64,000 nucleotides of DNA from Flavivirga spongiicola (GTDB taxonomy: Bacteria > Bacteroidota > Bacteroidia > Flavobacteriales > Flavobacteriaceae): NCBI RefSeq assembly GCF_030540825.1, contig NZ_JAUOEO010000001.1, forward strand, positions 3,011,001 through 3,075,000, written 5' to 3'. The position numbers were made by a program, and so were the translations under genes. The number at the start of each line of letters is the position of its first letter. Position 1 is the stretch's first letter. The notes beneath the pieces are model-generated. The model saw nothing but the letters and a program-made list of their open reading frames with translations. It had not been told where the DNA came from and did no database searches. Below are positions 8,719-19,020 of the stretch, in pieces.

Positions 8719-11103
8719 ATGGAATTAATAGTGAAATTTTTACCAGTGTTTGGAGTTTTAGCATTGCTCTATGTCTTTATAAAAAGTGCGTGGGTATCCA
8801 AACAGGATCAAGGTGATGAAAAAATGATTAGAATTGCGAAAAACATTGCTGATGGCGCCATGTCTTTTCTAAAAGCAGAATACAAAATTTTATCAATATT
8901 TGTAATTGCTGTGGCTGTTCTATTATATTTTAAAGGAAATGCAGAAGAAGGATCTAATGGTATGGTTGCTGTATCATTTATTGTTGGAGCCATTTGTTCA
9001 GCCTTAGCTGGATTTATAGGCATGAAAGTCGCTACTAAAGCAAATGTTAGAACAACAAGTGCAGCAAGAACGTCTTTAGGAAAAGCATTAGAAGTTGCTT
9101 TTGCCGGTGGTGCTGTTATGGGATTAGGCGTTGTTGGATTAGGTGTATTAGGGCTTAGTGGTTTGTTTATGATTTATCAGGACATGTGGAGTGGTCCCGA
9201 GAATTTATCGTTAGTACTAAATGTACTTTCTGGATTTTCATTAGGAGCGTCGTCTATAGCATTATTTGCACGTGTTGGAGGTGGTATTTATACCAAAGCA
9301 GCAGATGTAGGAGCCGATTTAGTTGGTAAAGTGGAAGCGGGAATTCCTGAAGATCACCCTTTAAACCCTGCGACTATTGCAGATAATGTAGGTGATAATG
9401 TTGGTGATGTAGCTGGTATGGGAGCCGATTTATTCGAATCTTATGTGGGATCTATTATTGGTACTATGGTATTAGGTGCTTTTATTTTAACACCAGATTT
9501 TAACGGTTTAGGTGCTGTGTATTTACCGTTGGTATTAGCAGCTGTTGGTATTATGATGTCTATTATAGGAACGTTTTTTGTAAGAGTAAAAGATGGTGGA
9601 AACCCACAAACAGCTTTAAATATTGGTGAATTTGGTTCAGCAGGATTAATGGTTGTTGCTTCTTACTTTATTATTAATGCTTTAATTCCTGAAACTGTTG
9701 ACGGTTTGCCTTTTGGAGCTATGGGTGTGTTTTGGGCAACGATTGCTGGTTTAGTAGCTGGTTTAGCAGTTGGTAAAGTAACAGAATATTATACAGGAAC
9801 TGGAAAAGGACCGGTAAACTCTATTGTAAGACAATCTGAAACTGGTGCTGCAACAAATATTATTGCTGGTTTAGGTATTGGAATGATGTCTACTGCAATT
9901 CCAATTATATTAATTGCTGCGGCTATTTTAGTATCACATCATTTTGCTGGTTTATATGGTATCGCTATTGCTGCGGTAGGAATGCTGGCAAATACAGGTA
10001 TACAATTGGCAGTTGATGCTTATGGACCAATTTCTGATAATGCTGGTGGTATTGCTGAAATGGCAGAATTACCGAGTGAAGTTCGTGAACGTACCGATAA
10101 GTTAGATGCTGTAGGTAATACAACAGCTGCCATTGGTAAAGGATTTGCAATTGCTTCTGCTGCCTTAACGGCGTTGGCTTTATTTGCGGCTTTTATGAAA
10201 ACAGCAAATGTGACTGCTATTGATGTTTCGCAACCTCAAATTATGGCAGGGCTATTAGTAGGAGGTATGCTGCCTTTTGTGTTTTCTGCCTTATCTATGA
10301 ATGCCGTTGGTCGTGCAGCTATGGCCATGATTGAAGAGGTACGTCGTCAATTTAGAGATATTCCACAATTAAAAGCGGCTCTTGAAGTGATGCGCAAATA
10401 CGATTCTGATATGTCTAAAGCCAATGAAGAAGATAGAAAAATATTTGATGCTGCCGATGGCTATGCTGAGTATGATAAATGTGTAGATATTTCTACAAAA
10501 GCATCGATTAAAGAAATGGTGTTTCCAGGCTTATTAGCGATTGCGGTTCCTGTAGCTGTTGGATTTATTGGAGGCGCAGAAATGTTAGGCGGTTTACTTG
10601 CAGGTGTGACTACTTGTGGTGTACTTATGGCAATTTTCCAATCGAATGCTGGTGGTGCATGGGATAATGCTAAAAAAACTATTGAAGAACAAGGTAAAAA
10701 AGGAACAGACGCTCATAAAGCGGCTGTTGTTGGTGATACCGTTGGAGACCCTTTTAAAGATACTTCAGGGCCTTCTTTAAATATTTTATTGAAATTAATG
10801 TCGGTTGTAGCATTGGTTATTGCGCCTAGTATTGCTTTATCTTCGGATGTTGTTACAGCTTACGTTTCAGAAGGAAATGAGATAGAAAATGTTGCGATTT
10901 CTAAAGAAGTTAAAGTAGAAATGATTAATAATGATGATGGCACTGTTAAAGCGATAGTCACTACAGTAACTATTGAAGATGGTGAAGAATCAACTAGTTA
11001 TGAGACTTTTAATGGAAGTGCATCTGAAGTAAAAGCTAATATTGAAGCTTTAAAAGGAAGTGATAAAATAGCTGGTGTAGAAGTAGAAGAAGTTCTTAAT
11101 TAA
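8719..11103 (+). CDS. hppA: Membrane-bound ion-pumping pyrophosphatase
   Basis: This integral membrane enzyme couples pyrophosphate hydrolysis to H+ or Na+ export. It has about 16 membrane segments and the diagnostic acidic loop motifs [11 protein letters not shown] and [22 protein letters not shown]-terminal [12 protein letters not shown] loop is also present. [10 protein letters not shown] carries Ala where K+-independent enzymes carry Lys, so a K+-dependent type is likely; which ion is pumped is not decided here. After the last membrane segment there is an unusual tail of about 75 acidic residues rich in Val, Thr and Glu. It follows the soluble pyrophosphatase. Confidence 0.95.
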   Translation: MELIVKFLPVFGVLALLYVFIKSAWVSKQDQGDEKMIRIAKNIADGAMSFLKAEYKILSIFVIAVAVLLYFKGNAEEGSNGMVAVSFIVGAICSALAGFIGMKVATKANVRTTSAARTSLGKALEVAFAGGAVMGLGVVGLGVLGLSGLFMIYQDMWSGPENLSLVLNVLSGFSLGASSIALFARVGGGIYTKAADVGADLVGKVEAGIPEDHPLNPATIADNVGDNVGDVAGMGADLFESYVGSIIGTMVLGAFILTPDFNGLGAVYLPLVLAAVGIMMSIIGTFFVRVKDGGNPQTALNIGEFGSAGLMVVASYFIINALIPETVDGLPFGAMGVFWATIAGLVAGLAVGKVTEYYTGTGKGPVNSIVRQSETGAATNIIAGLGIGMMSTAIPIILIAAAILVSHHFAGLYGIAIAAVGMLANTGIQLAVDAYGPISDNAGGIAEMAELPSEVRERTDKLDAVGNTTAAIGKGFAIASAALTALALFAAFMKTANVTAIDVSQPQIMAGLLVGGMLPFVFSALSMNAVGRAAMAMIEEVRRQFRDIPQLKAALEVMRKYDSDMSKANEEDRKIFDAADGYAEYDKCVDISTKASIKEMVFPGLLAIAVPVAVGFIGGAEMLGGLLAGVTTCGVLMAIFQSNAGGAWDNAKKTIEEQGKKGTDAHKAAVVGDTVGDPFKDTSGPSLNILLKLMSVVALVIAPSIALSSDVVTAYVSEGNEIENVAISKEVKVEMINNDDGTVKAIVTTVTIEDGEESTSYETFNGSASEVKANIEALKGSDKIAGVEVEEVLN

Positions 11104-11140
11104 GTAAAAAAGAATAACAAATAATATTTAGATTATAAAT

Positions 11141-11172
11141 AAAAAACCACGCTTATAGCGTGGTTTTTTATT
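11141..11172. terminator. Bidirectional terminator
   Basis: ACCACGCT-TAT-AGCGTGGT, preceded by A6 and followed by T6, lies between the convergent hppA and S9 peptidase genes. Confidence 0.85.
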
Positions 11173-11184
11173 TGGCAATAGCCA

Positions 11185-13698
11185 TTATTTTTTTGGTCTA
11201 TCTCTATTCATTTCTGTAATATCGATGCTCATAGTTTTGGTGTCTAATAGATATTTACTAAAATGATCTGCTCTAAGCCAAAAGGAATATTCCGTCATAT
11301 TTCCAAAACCATGACGTTGTCCGGGCATGATCATAAAATCAAATCGCTTATTGGCTTTAATTAAGGCATTTGCCATTCTAATAGTGCCCCCAGGATGTAC
11401 ATTATTATCTATGTCTCCAGTAATTAGCATAAGATGGCCTTTTAGGTTGGATGCTAAAGACTGGTTTTTATCAATGGCATATTCATAAGAAATATTATTA
11501 TCAGCATCTTTTTTTTCTTTAATCCCATGATGGGTTTCGCTCCACCAGCTATTATACATCGAGTTATCGTGGTTTCCGGCAGAAGAAACGGCTGCTTTGA
11601 AAAAGTCAGGATATACTAGCATGGCAGCGGTAGACATAAAACCACCTCCAGAATGCCCGTAAATCCCAATTTTATCAATATTAATATAAGGATGTGTTTT
11701 TGCCAATTGCTCTGCTACATATTTTTTATCAGCCAAACCATAATCTCTAAGGTTTCCATAACCATAATTATGATACCATTTTGAACGATTAGGGTGTCCA
11801 CCTCTGTTTCCCAATGTAATAACTACGAACCCTACTTGTGCCATACGATCTAATCTATCCATTCTAATTGAAAAAGATTTATTCACCGCTTCAGTTTGGG
11901 GGCCAGGATATACATACTCCAATAGAGGATAGCTTTTAGTATCATCAAAATTAAAAGGTTTGTACATAACACCGTAAATATCTGTAATGCCGTCATCTGC
12001 TTTTACTTTAAAGGGCTCAGGAAACTTGTATCCTGTTGCAAAGAGTTGAGACAGGTCTGCTTCTTCTAAGGTCATAATAATAGAACCATTGGCATTTCTT
12101 AATTCAGATTTAGGTATGGTATTAACTCTGGAATAATTACTCACAAAATACTTATTAGAATCGGCCATACTTATAGCTGTATTATAATCTCCAGAATTGA
12201 TGTTTCGTAAACCAGTACCATCCAGATTAATGCGATATAAATGTTCGTAGTAAGGATCTTGATTTTTAGAAACCCCACTTGCTGTAAAATAAAGAACCCG
12301 TGCTTTCTCATCTAAATTAGTAAATCCGTTTACATGATAAGAGCCTGAAGTCACTTGGCGTTTCAGGTTGCCATTGGAATCGTATAAGTAAAAATGAGCC
12401 CAGCCATCACGTTCAGACCAATGGAGTATCTCTTGTTCATTATTAAACAAAACCAAAGGCCTCGATTCTATATAGGTGTTAAATCGTTCTTCTATTAAGA
12501 CAGTGACGTCTCCGGAATTAATGTCTGCAACACATATATCCAGTTTCTTTCTGTCTCTGCTTATGGTATTAAAATAAATTTTTCCTTTTTTTGAAAGTAA
12601 CAATGGCGGTTGAAAATCATCATCTCTGTTTGATTGTTTTCCCGGTGCTCTGTAAACAGAGATACTTTGTTGTTTTGTTGTGTCTAATTTAATGTTAACA
12701 ATCTCTTTAGAGGGCATATCAAAGACCAATAGTTCTCGTTTGTAGAATTCCGCTTCTCCTGGCATATGGTATTTATAGGTTTCCAGAGTAGGACGTTTTT
12801 TAGCGACAGAATTGATTACCCATAGATCTTTAATATGTCTGGAGTCGGATTTTGTAAATACAAATTTTTTAGAATCATGAGACCAAATACCACTAATTCT
12901 TTTTCTATCGTCTTTCTTTTCTTCCTTTGTTTCGTTGTTTTCTCCACGTCCAGATCCACCATAACCATAATGTTCTACACCGTCGGTGGTCCATTGGTTC
13001 TCTACAATCGTTGAATCTTTTTCGTCTTTAACGGCTTTTAAAAAATTTGCTTTATCCATCCAAAACAAATTATAATTCTTAGAGAACAATACAATGGTAC
13101 TATCGGGTGAAATCGTGGCCCATTTTTTCCAGGGCTCTTTTTCTTTCTTTTTATTGTCTAAGATAGTGAGGGAATTACCACCTAATTTATATTCAAGATG
13201 ATACACCTTTTTTTCCATTTTAGGGGCCTTCTTTTTTTCTTTTTTTGTGGCAGAAGAATCCTTTTCGACAGTTTTCTCGTCTTCTAAAACTTCCACTTCT
13301 TCTGTAGAAGTTACTCTAAAGCGAATAGCGGTTTCATTTTTAACAAATTTAAAATTGAAACGAGGTAAATGTTGTGCATCATAGGGGTCTTTTGTGATTT
13401 CTGTTAACCACTTTGCCATTTTTTCATTGTCAAATAATTTCGATTTCGATTTTGTATCCGCATTTATCAAATAGTAGTTGGAGCCTTCTGTCGTTTTATA
13501 TTGATACCAAAAACGATTTCCTCTTTTTAACCAATGAGGTCTAACAGTTGTTGAGTGCACTAATTTTGCAAGGTTAGTTGGGGAAAACTGTGATGCTAAG
13601 CGATAATTGGGTGCAGGTGTTGTTGAGAGGCTAGTATCTTGGGCTGAAATTAAATTTATACTTAAAAAAAGAATAAACAATAAAGTAATATTTCTCAT
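11185..13698 (-). CDS. S9 family serine peptidase (dipeptidyl peptidase IV-like)
   Basis: This 837-residue exported peptidase cleaves after proline in peptides. A signal peptide ends in SAQ near residue 20. A long beta-propeller region follows, then a C-terminal alpha/beta hydrolase domain. The nucleophile motif GHSGGG has Ser at about residue 683. The acid lies in GDIDNNVHP and the catalytic His in QRHGFG near the end. Residues about 150-175 form a Lys/Glu low-complexity insert. It is a single gene, convergent with hppA. Dietary peptide use is a reasonable but inferred role. Confidence 0.92.
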   Translation of the reverse strand: MRNITLLFILFLSINLISAQDTSLSTTPAPNYRLASQFSPTNLAKLVHSTTVRPHWLKRGNRFWYQYKTTEGSNYYLINADTKSKSKLFDNEKMAKWLTEITKDPYDAQHLPRFNFKFVKNETAIRFRVTSTEEVEVLEDEKTVEKDSSATKKEKKKAPKMEKKVYHLEYKLGGNSLTILDNKKKEKEPWKKWATISPDSTIVLFSKNYNLFWMDKANFLKAVKDEKDSTIVENQWTTDGVEHYGYGGSGRGENNETKEEKKDDRKRISGIWSHDSKKFVFTKSDSRHIKDLWVINSVAKKRPTLETYKYHMPGEAEFYKRELLVFDMPSKEIVNIKLDTTKQQSISVYRAPGKQSNRDDDFQPPLLLSKKGKIYFNTISRDRKKLDICVADINSGDVTVLIEERFNTYIESRPLVLFNNEQEILHWSERDGWAHFYLYDSNGNLKRQVTSGSYHVNGFTNLDEKARVLYFTASGVSKNQDPYYEHLYRINLDGTGLRNINSGDYNTAISMADSNKYFVSNYSRVNTIPKSELRNANGSIIMTLEEADLSQLFATGYKFPEPFKVKADDGITDIYGVMYKPFNFDDTKSYPLLEYVYPGPQTEAVNKSFSIRMDRLDRMAQVGFVVITLGNRGGHPNRSKWYHNYGYGNLRDYGLADKKYVAEQLAKTHPYINIDKIGIYGHSGGGFMSTAAMLVYPDFFKAAVSSAGNHDNSMYNSWWSETHHGIKEKKDADNNISYEYAIDKNQSLASNLKGHLMLITGDIDNNVHPGGTIRMANALIKANKRFDFMIMPGQRHGFGNMTEYSFWLRADHFSKYLLDTKTMSIDITEMNRDRPKK

Positions 13699-14150
13699 CG
13701 TTGGTTTATTTGTATTTAACCAACGAAATTACCGCTTTTGTCTAAAAATTTTTAAGAAAGTTATGTTAAAAATTTACTAATTTACAGCAGTTTAGGTTGA
13801 TTATGTGGATGTTTTTTTGGTGTCTTTTATGAGCCAAAAAAAACTAAAGAGAGTAAAATTCAATAACCATTTAGGGTTGATTCTGATATAACCAAATCCT
13901 TCTATATCATTAGTGTGTTTTTATAAGATCGTATTGCATGGAATTAGGTAATCATCAAACCAAAGTATTTGGTGAGAAAGATTTGTTGTGTAAAATGCGT
14001 CCAGTGATAAGTGGCTATAAATCAAAAAATACATGAATTTTTTATTTGTTTGAGAATGTGATGTTTACGTGGTATTTTTATTTGTCAACACCAAGAATAA
14101 AGCCTACATTTATAACGTTATAAAGTTTAATAAAAATAAAATCTTAAATT
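13699..14150. other. Gene-free stretch
   Basis: These 452 bases separate the S9 peptidase from the DUF5679 mini-gene and must hold both promoters. I see no convincing gene or strong hairpin. A 32-codon frame at 13938-14036 is not supported by any recognisable sequence. Confidence 0.4.
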
Positions 14151-14294
14151 ATGGAAGGCTACTGTGTAAAGTGTAAAGAGAAAAAAGAAATTAAAGATGC
14201 TAACGAAGTGACCATGAAAAATGGAAGAAAAGCAATGAAAGGAAGTTGCCCAACTTGTGGAACAGGTATGTTTAGAATATTAGGAAAATCTTAA
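14151..14294 (+). CDS. DUF5679 zinc-ribbon mini-protein, 47 aa
   Basis: This short gene begins with ATG and ends in TAA. The product starts MEGYCVKCKEKK and has a second cysteine pair in CPTCGTGMFR near the end. Two CxxC knuckles separated by about 27 residues form a small zinc ribbon, the hallmark of DUF5679. The family is widely conserved but its function is not known to me. An AT-rich leader with TAAA runs precedes the start. A 12-bp hairpin downstream (14357-14393) probably terminates it. Confidence 0.85.
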   Translation: MEGYCVKCKEKKEIKDANEVTMKNGRKAMKGSCPTCGTGMFRILGKS

Positions 14295-14356
14295 CTGCGT
14301 TAAAATACAAAAGACTTTAGTTTTTACAATCTATCTAATTTTAATAAAATCCTTAG

Positions 14357-14405
14357 CTAATATTTGACTATGATCAGGCTGGTCAAATATTAGTATGTTT
14401 TTATT
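14357..14405 (+). terminator. Hairpin terminator after the mini-gene
   Basis: CTAATATTTGAC at 14357-14368 and GTCAAATATTAG at 14382-14393 form a perfect 12-bp stem with a 13-base loop, followed by TATGTTTTTATTT. The rest of the 330-base gap up to the LacI gene shows only a TAATTTTG promoter-like element at 14583-14590. Confidence 0.6.
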
Positions 14406-14626
14406 TGAAATACGCTATCATACGCTTACCGTTTTTGTGCTTCTTTTCTGAGAAATATTAATTTTAGAAATACCGTTTTTTTATAATTCTACACTGTCTG
14501 TACTAATGTCATTTACAGTAAATTGAAACCATAACTGGTATAAAACTCCCCCAATCTTTTTAATTAGACCATTTGCATAGAGTAATTTTGTAAATTGCGA
14601 TACTTATAATTTTTATGTAAAATAGT

Positions 14627-15631
14627 ATGGTTACTTTAAAACAGTTAGCAAAAGAGTTAAATGTTTCTATTTCCACAGTTTCAAAAGCATTAAATAATAG
14701 TGAAGAAATTGGAGAAGATACCGTTAAGCGAGTTAAAGAACTTGCTGAGTTGTATAACTACACACCTAATAAAGTAGCCTTAAGTTTAAAGCAAAATAAG
14801 ACTAAGACTATAGGTGTTATAATTCCTAATATCCTTAATCACTTTTTAGCCAAAGTACTTTTTGGTATAGAAAGAGAGGCAAATAATTTAGGTTATAATA
14901 TTATTACCTGTATCTCTAACGAATCTTTAGAAAAGGAAAAAGAAAGTTTGCTGTTACTGGCAAATGGTAGTGTAGATGGGTTTATACTATCTGTTGCGGA
15001 AGAAACCCAAATTAAAAATGAAATAGATCATTTTAAGAAAACCATTAGCAAGGGTTTGCCCATTGTTATGTTTGATAGGGTTGCACATGATGTATTATGT
15101 GACAAAGTTATTGTAGACGATTTTGATGCTACTTATAATGCAACTAAAGGTTTGCTTCTTGAAAATCGTAAAAATATTGCTTTTATTAGTAACATTAATG
15201 ATTTAAGTGTTGGTAAATTAAGAGAAAGAGGTTATAACAAAGCGATACTGGAAAATAATAATCAAGAACCTCTGGTTTTAAAAATAAAAAAGAAAGACGA
15301 CCACCAAAAAAGAATAAAGTCTTTTCTTAAAAAGAATAAAACGGTTGATGCGGTCATTGCTGCAGATAGCTCATCGGGTATTATCACTATCAATACAGCC
15401 GTTAATTTAGGTTTAAAAGTACCAAAGGATATTTCTGTTATTGGTTTTGCCAGTAAATCAGATTCTAATCATACACTTCCAAGATTAACAACTATTAGGC
15501 AACACGCTAAAATTATTGGAGCTCATGCAGCCCAATTATTAATTAATAGGCTGGAAAACATGCATTTAAATGAGGATGTGAAGACCAAAATTGTAAAGAC
15601 AAGCCTCGTTAAAAGTAAATCTACCCTTTAA
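14627..15631 (+). CDS. LacI family transcriptional regulator
   Basis: The 334-residue protein has an N-terminal LacI helix-turn-helix (TLKQLAKELNVSISTVSKALNNS, in two helices, residues 3-25) and hinge helix. A periplasmic-binding-protein-like sensor domain begins near residue 60 with TKTIGVIIPN. The sensor contains the usual DGFILS, GLPIVMFDR and ISVIGFASKSD segments. It probably represses a sugar-use operon, but no sugar gene is adjacent, so its target lies elsewhere. It is monocistronic. Confidence 0.92.
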   Translation: MVTLKQLAKELNVSISTVSKALNNSEEIGEDTVKRVKELAELYNYTPNKVALSLKQNKTKTIGVIIPNILNHFLAKVLFGIEREANNLGYNIITCISNESLEKEKESLLLLANGSVDGFILSVAEETQIKNEIDHFKKTISKGLPIVMFDRVAHDVLCDKVIVDDFDATYNATKGLLLENRKNIAFISNINDLSVGKLRERGYNKAILENNNQEPLVLKIKKKDDHQKRIKSFLKKNKTVDAVIAADSSSGIITINTAVNLGLKVPKDISVIGFASKSDSNHTLPRLTTIRQHAKIIGAHAAQLLINRLENMHLNEDVKTKIVKTSLVKSKSTL

Positions 15632-15967
15632 CAGTTTTTAACAGGTTATCAACAGTTTTTATTAATAATCTACACTTAATCGATAAAATAATACATTTTG
15701 TCGAATATATTTCTTTAACAAATGTAGTTTAACCAATTTTACTGCGTCTTAAAGAGCGCTCCAGAATATCCCTAAGTTTTTTAAAAGACAAATTAATTCA
15801 TTTATTACTCCCTCGTAAAATATTTTATAGAATCGTTGAGCTTTTATGCATTCGATTTTAAGTTAATTATCCATTTTTTCCCTCGTCTGAGATGTTTTTA
15901 TTAATGTCTTAGCCAACAATTTAATAATTAGAGAAAATAAATAATAATAACCTTAAAATTGAAAATT
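15632..15967. other. Gene-free stretch upstream of the small lipoprotein
   Basis: This 336-base region holds a direct repeat of AACAGTTTTTA (15630-15640 and 15651-15661) just after the LacI stop and an AT-rich leader before the lipoprotein. I see no gene or strong hairpin. Confidence 0.4.
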
Positions 15968-16123
15968 ATGAAAGCCCTAAAAATTACTTTATTCGTAGCA
16001 CTACTTTTCGCAACATTAGTATCTTGTACAAAACAAGACTTAAACGAAGATGATGTACTAAGAGCAGATAACCATACTGATATGCCTGCACCTCCTTTTA
16101 CTGGTGGAGAAATAGATGACTAA
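15968..16123 (+). CDS. Tiny lipoprotein, 51 aa
   Basis: The product begins MKALKITLFVALLFATLVSC, a signal peptide with a lipobox ending in Cys20. About 31 acidic, Pro-containing residues follow (LNEDDVLRADNH, MPAPPFTGGEIDD). A rho-independent terminator follows directly, so it is a real transcription unit. It lies 115 bases upstream of a membrane histidine kinase on the same strand. A link to that kinase is possible but not shown. I do not recognise a family. Confidence 0.7.
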   Translation: MKALKITLFVALLFATLVSCTKQDLNEDDVLRADNHTDMPAPPFTGGEIDD

Positions 16124-16146
16124 AAGTTATTTTTGTAAATAGAATA

Positions 16147-16180
16147 AAAGGTTCTTTATGTTAATTAAAGAACCTTTTTT
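16147..16180 (+). terminator. Terminator after the tiny lipoprotein
   Basis: AAAGGTTCTTTA at 16147-16158 pairs perfectly with TAAAGAACCTTT at 16166-16177 and ends in a T run. It separates the lipoprotein transcript from the kinase gene, or lets only part of it read through. Confidence 0.85.
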
Positions 16181-16238
16181 AATTTATATTAATTAAAAAA
16201 TTATAAATACATTTGAAGAAATAGCTAATTCTTTTCTT

Positions 16239-18074
16239 TTGAAATTTATTCTAATAAACATATTTATAATTTTCAATTTTTTTTCAGTTTTTGGACAAAA
16301 GCAAAGTAGGTTGCAAATAATTGATTCAATAAAGCAAAATGTCTTAGACAATAAATATCAAGATTCCTTATCTATTGCAAATGCGCATTATAATATTGGA
16401 GAACTTTATAGATATAGTGTTTTAGGAGATAGTGCTTATTATCATTATCACAAAGCTGAAAAAATTTATAAAAATTTAAAAAAGAATTTAAGTATAGCTA
16501 AAACATTATATGGCATTGCTGTTATTCAAAAAAATGAAAAAGATCTTACTGGAAGTGAAATTACCTCTATAGAAGCTATTTCTCTTTTAGGGTTGTTAAA
16601 TGAAACTAATGAGGTTAGAAAGTATAAGGCGTTTATATATAATAATCTAGGTTTGGTTTTTAGGCAGTTAGAACAATATGATGAATCTGTTTCATATTAT
16701 AAAAAGGCTATAGAATTAAAGAAAAAATTAAAAGGAAATAATTTAAGGACTATCAATAATTCGAAAAATAATTTAGCATTATCATATAAAAATGCGGGAA
16801 ATTATAAATTGGCATTAAATTATTATAATCAACTTCTTAATGGTGACGATTTGAAGAAAGAGAGAAGAGGAGTTTATGCTCTTGTCTTGGATAATTATGC
16901 ACATACATTATATCTGTCTAAACATTACGAAAAGCTCCCTAAATTATATTTTCAAGCACTAAGGATAAGTGATAGTATTCAGGAAAATGGGTATAATTCT
17001 ATTATAATAAATCAACATTTAGCTGAGTATTTTAATTATAAAAACGACAAAAAATCTGCAAAGTATTACGCTTACAAAGCGAAAGACATCGCTGAACAAT
17101 ATCATAATGATGATTTATTGAAATCTCTTTTATTGCTCTCAGAGATAGAAGAAGGTAATGTTGCTGCAATGTACTCAAAAGAATATATAAAGCTTAATGA
17201 CAGCCTGCAAAAAAATGAACGATCTATAAGAAATAAATTTGCCAGAATTCGTTTTGAAACAAACCAAATAGAACAAGAAAATATTAGAATTGCTAAAGAA
17301 CGGATGTGGCTTTTAATACTTTCTGTAGTCATAGTCATTTCATCTTTTCTGTTATATCTAGTCATTACCCAAAGAAATAGAAATAAAGAATTAAAGTTTA
17401 TACAGAAGCAGCAAGAAACAAATGAAGAGATTTACAACCTAATGCTGTCTCAAAATGAAAGTATTGAAGAAGCAAGGACCTTAGAGAAAAGACGTATTTC
17501 TGAAGAGTTGCATGACGGGGTTTTAGGACGCTTATTTGGTACACGTTTAAGTTTAGACAGTTTAAACATGAGTAATGATGCAGAGGCTATAAAAACCAGA
17601 GGCCAATATATAGACGAACTTAAAATAATTGAGCAGGATATAAGGAAAGTATCGCATGAGTTAAATACCAATTTTGTTTCAGGTTCTGGATTTATAGATA
17701 TCATAAAAACTTTTTTAGAAACGCAAACAATAGCCTATAAACTTGGCTACAAATTAGAGCATGATGATACGATTCATTGGGATGATGTTTCTAATAAAAC
17801 TAAAATTCATATATACAGAATTATTCAGGAATCGCTCCATAATATCTATAAACATGCTAGCGCAACACAAGTAAATATTAGTTTTAAATTAAAAAATAAT
17901 GTAATTTGCTTAATAATGAGTGATAATGGTTCTGGATTTGATGTTAATAAAGTAAAGTCCGGTATAGGACTAAAGAACATGAACTCCAGGATAAATGAAA
18001 TTAACGGAAATATAAATATAACCTCAGAAAAAGATGCAGGAACTACAGTAACTATCGAAGCCCCAATTACCTAA
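16239..18074 (+). CDS. TPR-containing sensor histidine kinase (HisKA_3 type)
   Basis: The 611-residue membrane kinase starts at a TTG giving a good signal peptide (MKFILINIFIIFNFFSVFGQ). Residues about 45-330 form tetratricopeptide repeats outside the cytoplasm, for example NNLGLVFRQLEQYDESVSYY. A membrane segment lies near 354-376, followed by a coiled coil. The phospho-acceptor His is at about residue 425 in EELHDGVLGRL, the HisKA_3 pattern, and a HATPase domain has SDNGSGFD and GIGLKNM. The response regulator gene follows after 13 bases. The signal is unknown. Confidence 0.93.
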   Translation: MKFILINIFIIFNFFSVFGQKQSRLQIIDSIKQNVLDNKYQDSLSIANAHYNIGELYRYSVLGDSAYYHYHKAEKIYKNLKKNLSIAKTLYGIAVIQKNEKDLTGSEITSIEAISLLGLLNETNEVRKYKAFIYNNLGLVFRQLEQYDESVSYYKKAIELKKKLKGNNLRTINNSKNNLALSYKNAGNYKLALNYYNQLLNGDDLKKERRGVYALVLDNYAHTLYLSKHYEKLPKLYFQALRISDSIQENGYNSIIINQHLAEYFNYKNDKKSAKYYAYKAKDIAEQYHNDDLLKSLLLLSEIEEGNVAAMYSKEYIKLNDSLQKNERSIRNKFARIRFETNQIEQENIRIAKERMWLLILSVVIVISSFLLYLVITQRNRNKELKFIQKQQETNEEIYNLMLSQNESIEEARTLEKRRISEELHDGVLGRLFGTRLSLDSLNMSNDAEAIKTRGQYIDELKIIEQDIRKVSHELNTNFVSGSGFIDIIKTFLETQTIAYKLGYKLEHDDTIHWDDVSNKTKIHIYRIIQESLHNIYKHASATQVNISFKLKNNVICLIMSDNGSGFDVNKVKSGIGLKNMNSRINEINGNINITSEKDAGTTVTIEAPIT

Positions 18075-18087
18075 AACAAAATTTATT

Positions 18088-18762
18088 ATGATTGAAAAGA
18101 TAAAAATATTAATGATTGATGATCACCCTATAATTATAGAAGGGTATCAAAATACACTACTTTTTACTAAAAAAGAAAACCAGGAACTCGAAATTGATAT
18201 AGCCAATAACTGTGATGAAGCGATCGCTTATATGGATAAATCTATTCAAAACGAGCTGCCGTATAATGTGCTATTTGTAGATATTAGTTTACCACCTTCA
18301 GAGGATGGATCCATGAGTTCCGGTGAAGACCTGGCAGAATATGCACGTCGAATTTTACCAAATACTAAGATTATCATATTAACTATGTTTAACGAATCTT
18401 TTAGAATTCATAATATTATTAAAACGATAGACCCTGAAGGGTTTTTAATTAAAAGTGATTTAACATCTAGTGAACTTGCCAGCGCATTTCAAGCTGTACT
18501 TAATAACCCACCATTTTATAGCGGTACTGTAAATAGCCATATTAGAAAAGCCATTACAACGGATATTGTAGTTGACGTTAAAAACAGAAAAATATTGCAT
18601 TTGTTATCTCAAGGAGTAAAAACGAAAAATTTAGCATCTCATTTAGATATTTCTCTAAGTGCAGTTGAAAAAAGGAAAAAACATCTTAGGGATATTTTTG
18701 AAGTTAATGACGGACAAGATGAAACTTTATTGCTTGAAGCAAGAAAAAAAGGCTTTGTTTAG
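18088..18762 (+). CDS. NarL/LuxR-type response regulator
   Basis: The 224-residue regulator pairs with the kinase immediately upstream. The receiver domain has the acidic pair D11-D12, the phospho-acceptor Asp at about residue 65 (LFVDISLPP) and the conserved Lys near 122 (FLIKSD). The C-terminal LuxR helix-turn-helix lies at about 170-215 (LLSQGVKTKNLASHLDIS, LSAVEKRKKHLRDIF). The loop after the phospho-acceptor (PSEDGSMSSGEDL) is longer than usual. Targets are unknown; the small lipoprotein gene upstream is one candidate. Confidence 0.93.
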   Translation: MIEKIKILMIDDHPIIIEGYQNTLLFTKKENQELEIDIANNCDEAIAYMDKSIQNELPYNVLFVDISLPPSEDGSMSSGEDLAEYARRILPNTKIIILTMFNESFRIHNIIKTIDPEGFLIKSDLTSSELASAFQAVLNNPPFYSGTVNSHIRKAITTDIVVDVKNRKILHLLSQGVKTKNLASHLDISLSAVEKRKKHLRDIFEVNDGQDETLLLEARKKGFV

Positions 18763-18850
18763 TGCCAGAATTTATGTATTTTGATTTTTTTCTAAAAAAT
18801 CCTACTTTTTTTTGTTCTGAAAACCACTGATATAACTCAATAGTACAATA

Positions 18851-18880
18851 AACCCGTAAATATGTTACGGGTTTTCCGCA
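18851..18880 (+). terminator. Terminator after the response regulator
   Basis: AACCCGTAA at 18851-18859 and TTACGGGTT at 18865-18873 form a perfect 9-bp stem with a 5-base loop and a short T tract. Confidence 0.75.
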
Positions 18881-18977
18881 GCTAAAATACAGGACTTATA
18901 AGTATATTTACCTTATCAACGCTTCAAAAAAATTAATTAATCCCTCAATTTTTTTTGTTGATAATAGCAATTTACAG

Positions 18978-19018
18978 ACCCTATGGAGGTGAGAGACCCA
19001 TAGGGTTTCTTCTTTTTT
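18978..19018 (+). terminator. Second hairpin terminator
   Basis: ACCCTATGG at 18978-18986 and CCATAGGGT at 18998-19006 form a 9-bp stem followed by TTCTTCTTTTTT. It lies about 105 bases beyond the first terminator, so something between the two may be transcribed. Confidence 0.75.
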
Positions 19019-19020
19019 AA

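Noticed and set aside
13938..14036. 32-codon open frame between the S9 peptidase and the DUF5679 gene
   Set aside because: No signal peptide, domain or recognisable motif, and no terminator follows. Length is within chance for this base composition.
15644..15655. GTTATCAACAG considered as a DnaA box and replication origin
   Set aside because: A single imperfect match without a cluster of boxes and without dnaA, dnaN or gyrase genes nearby.
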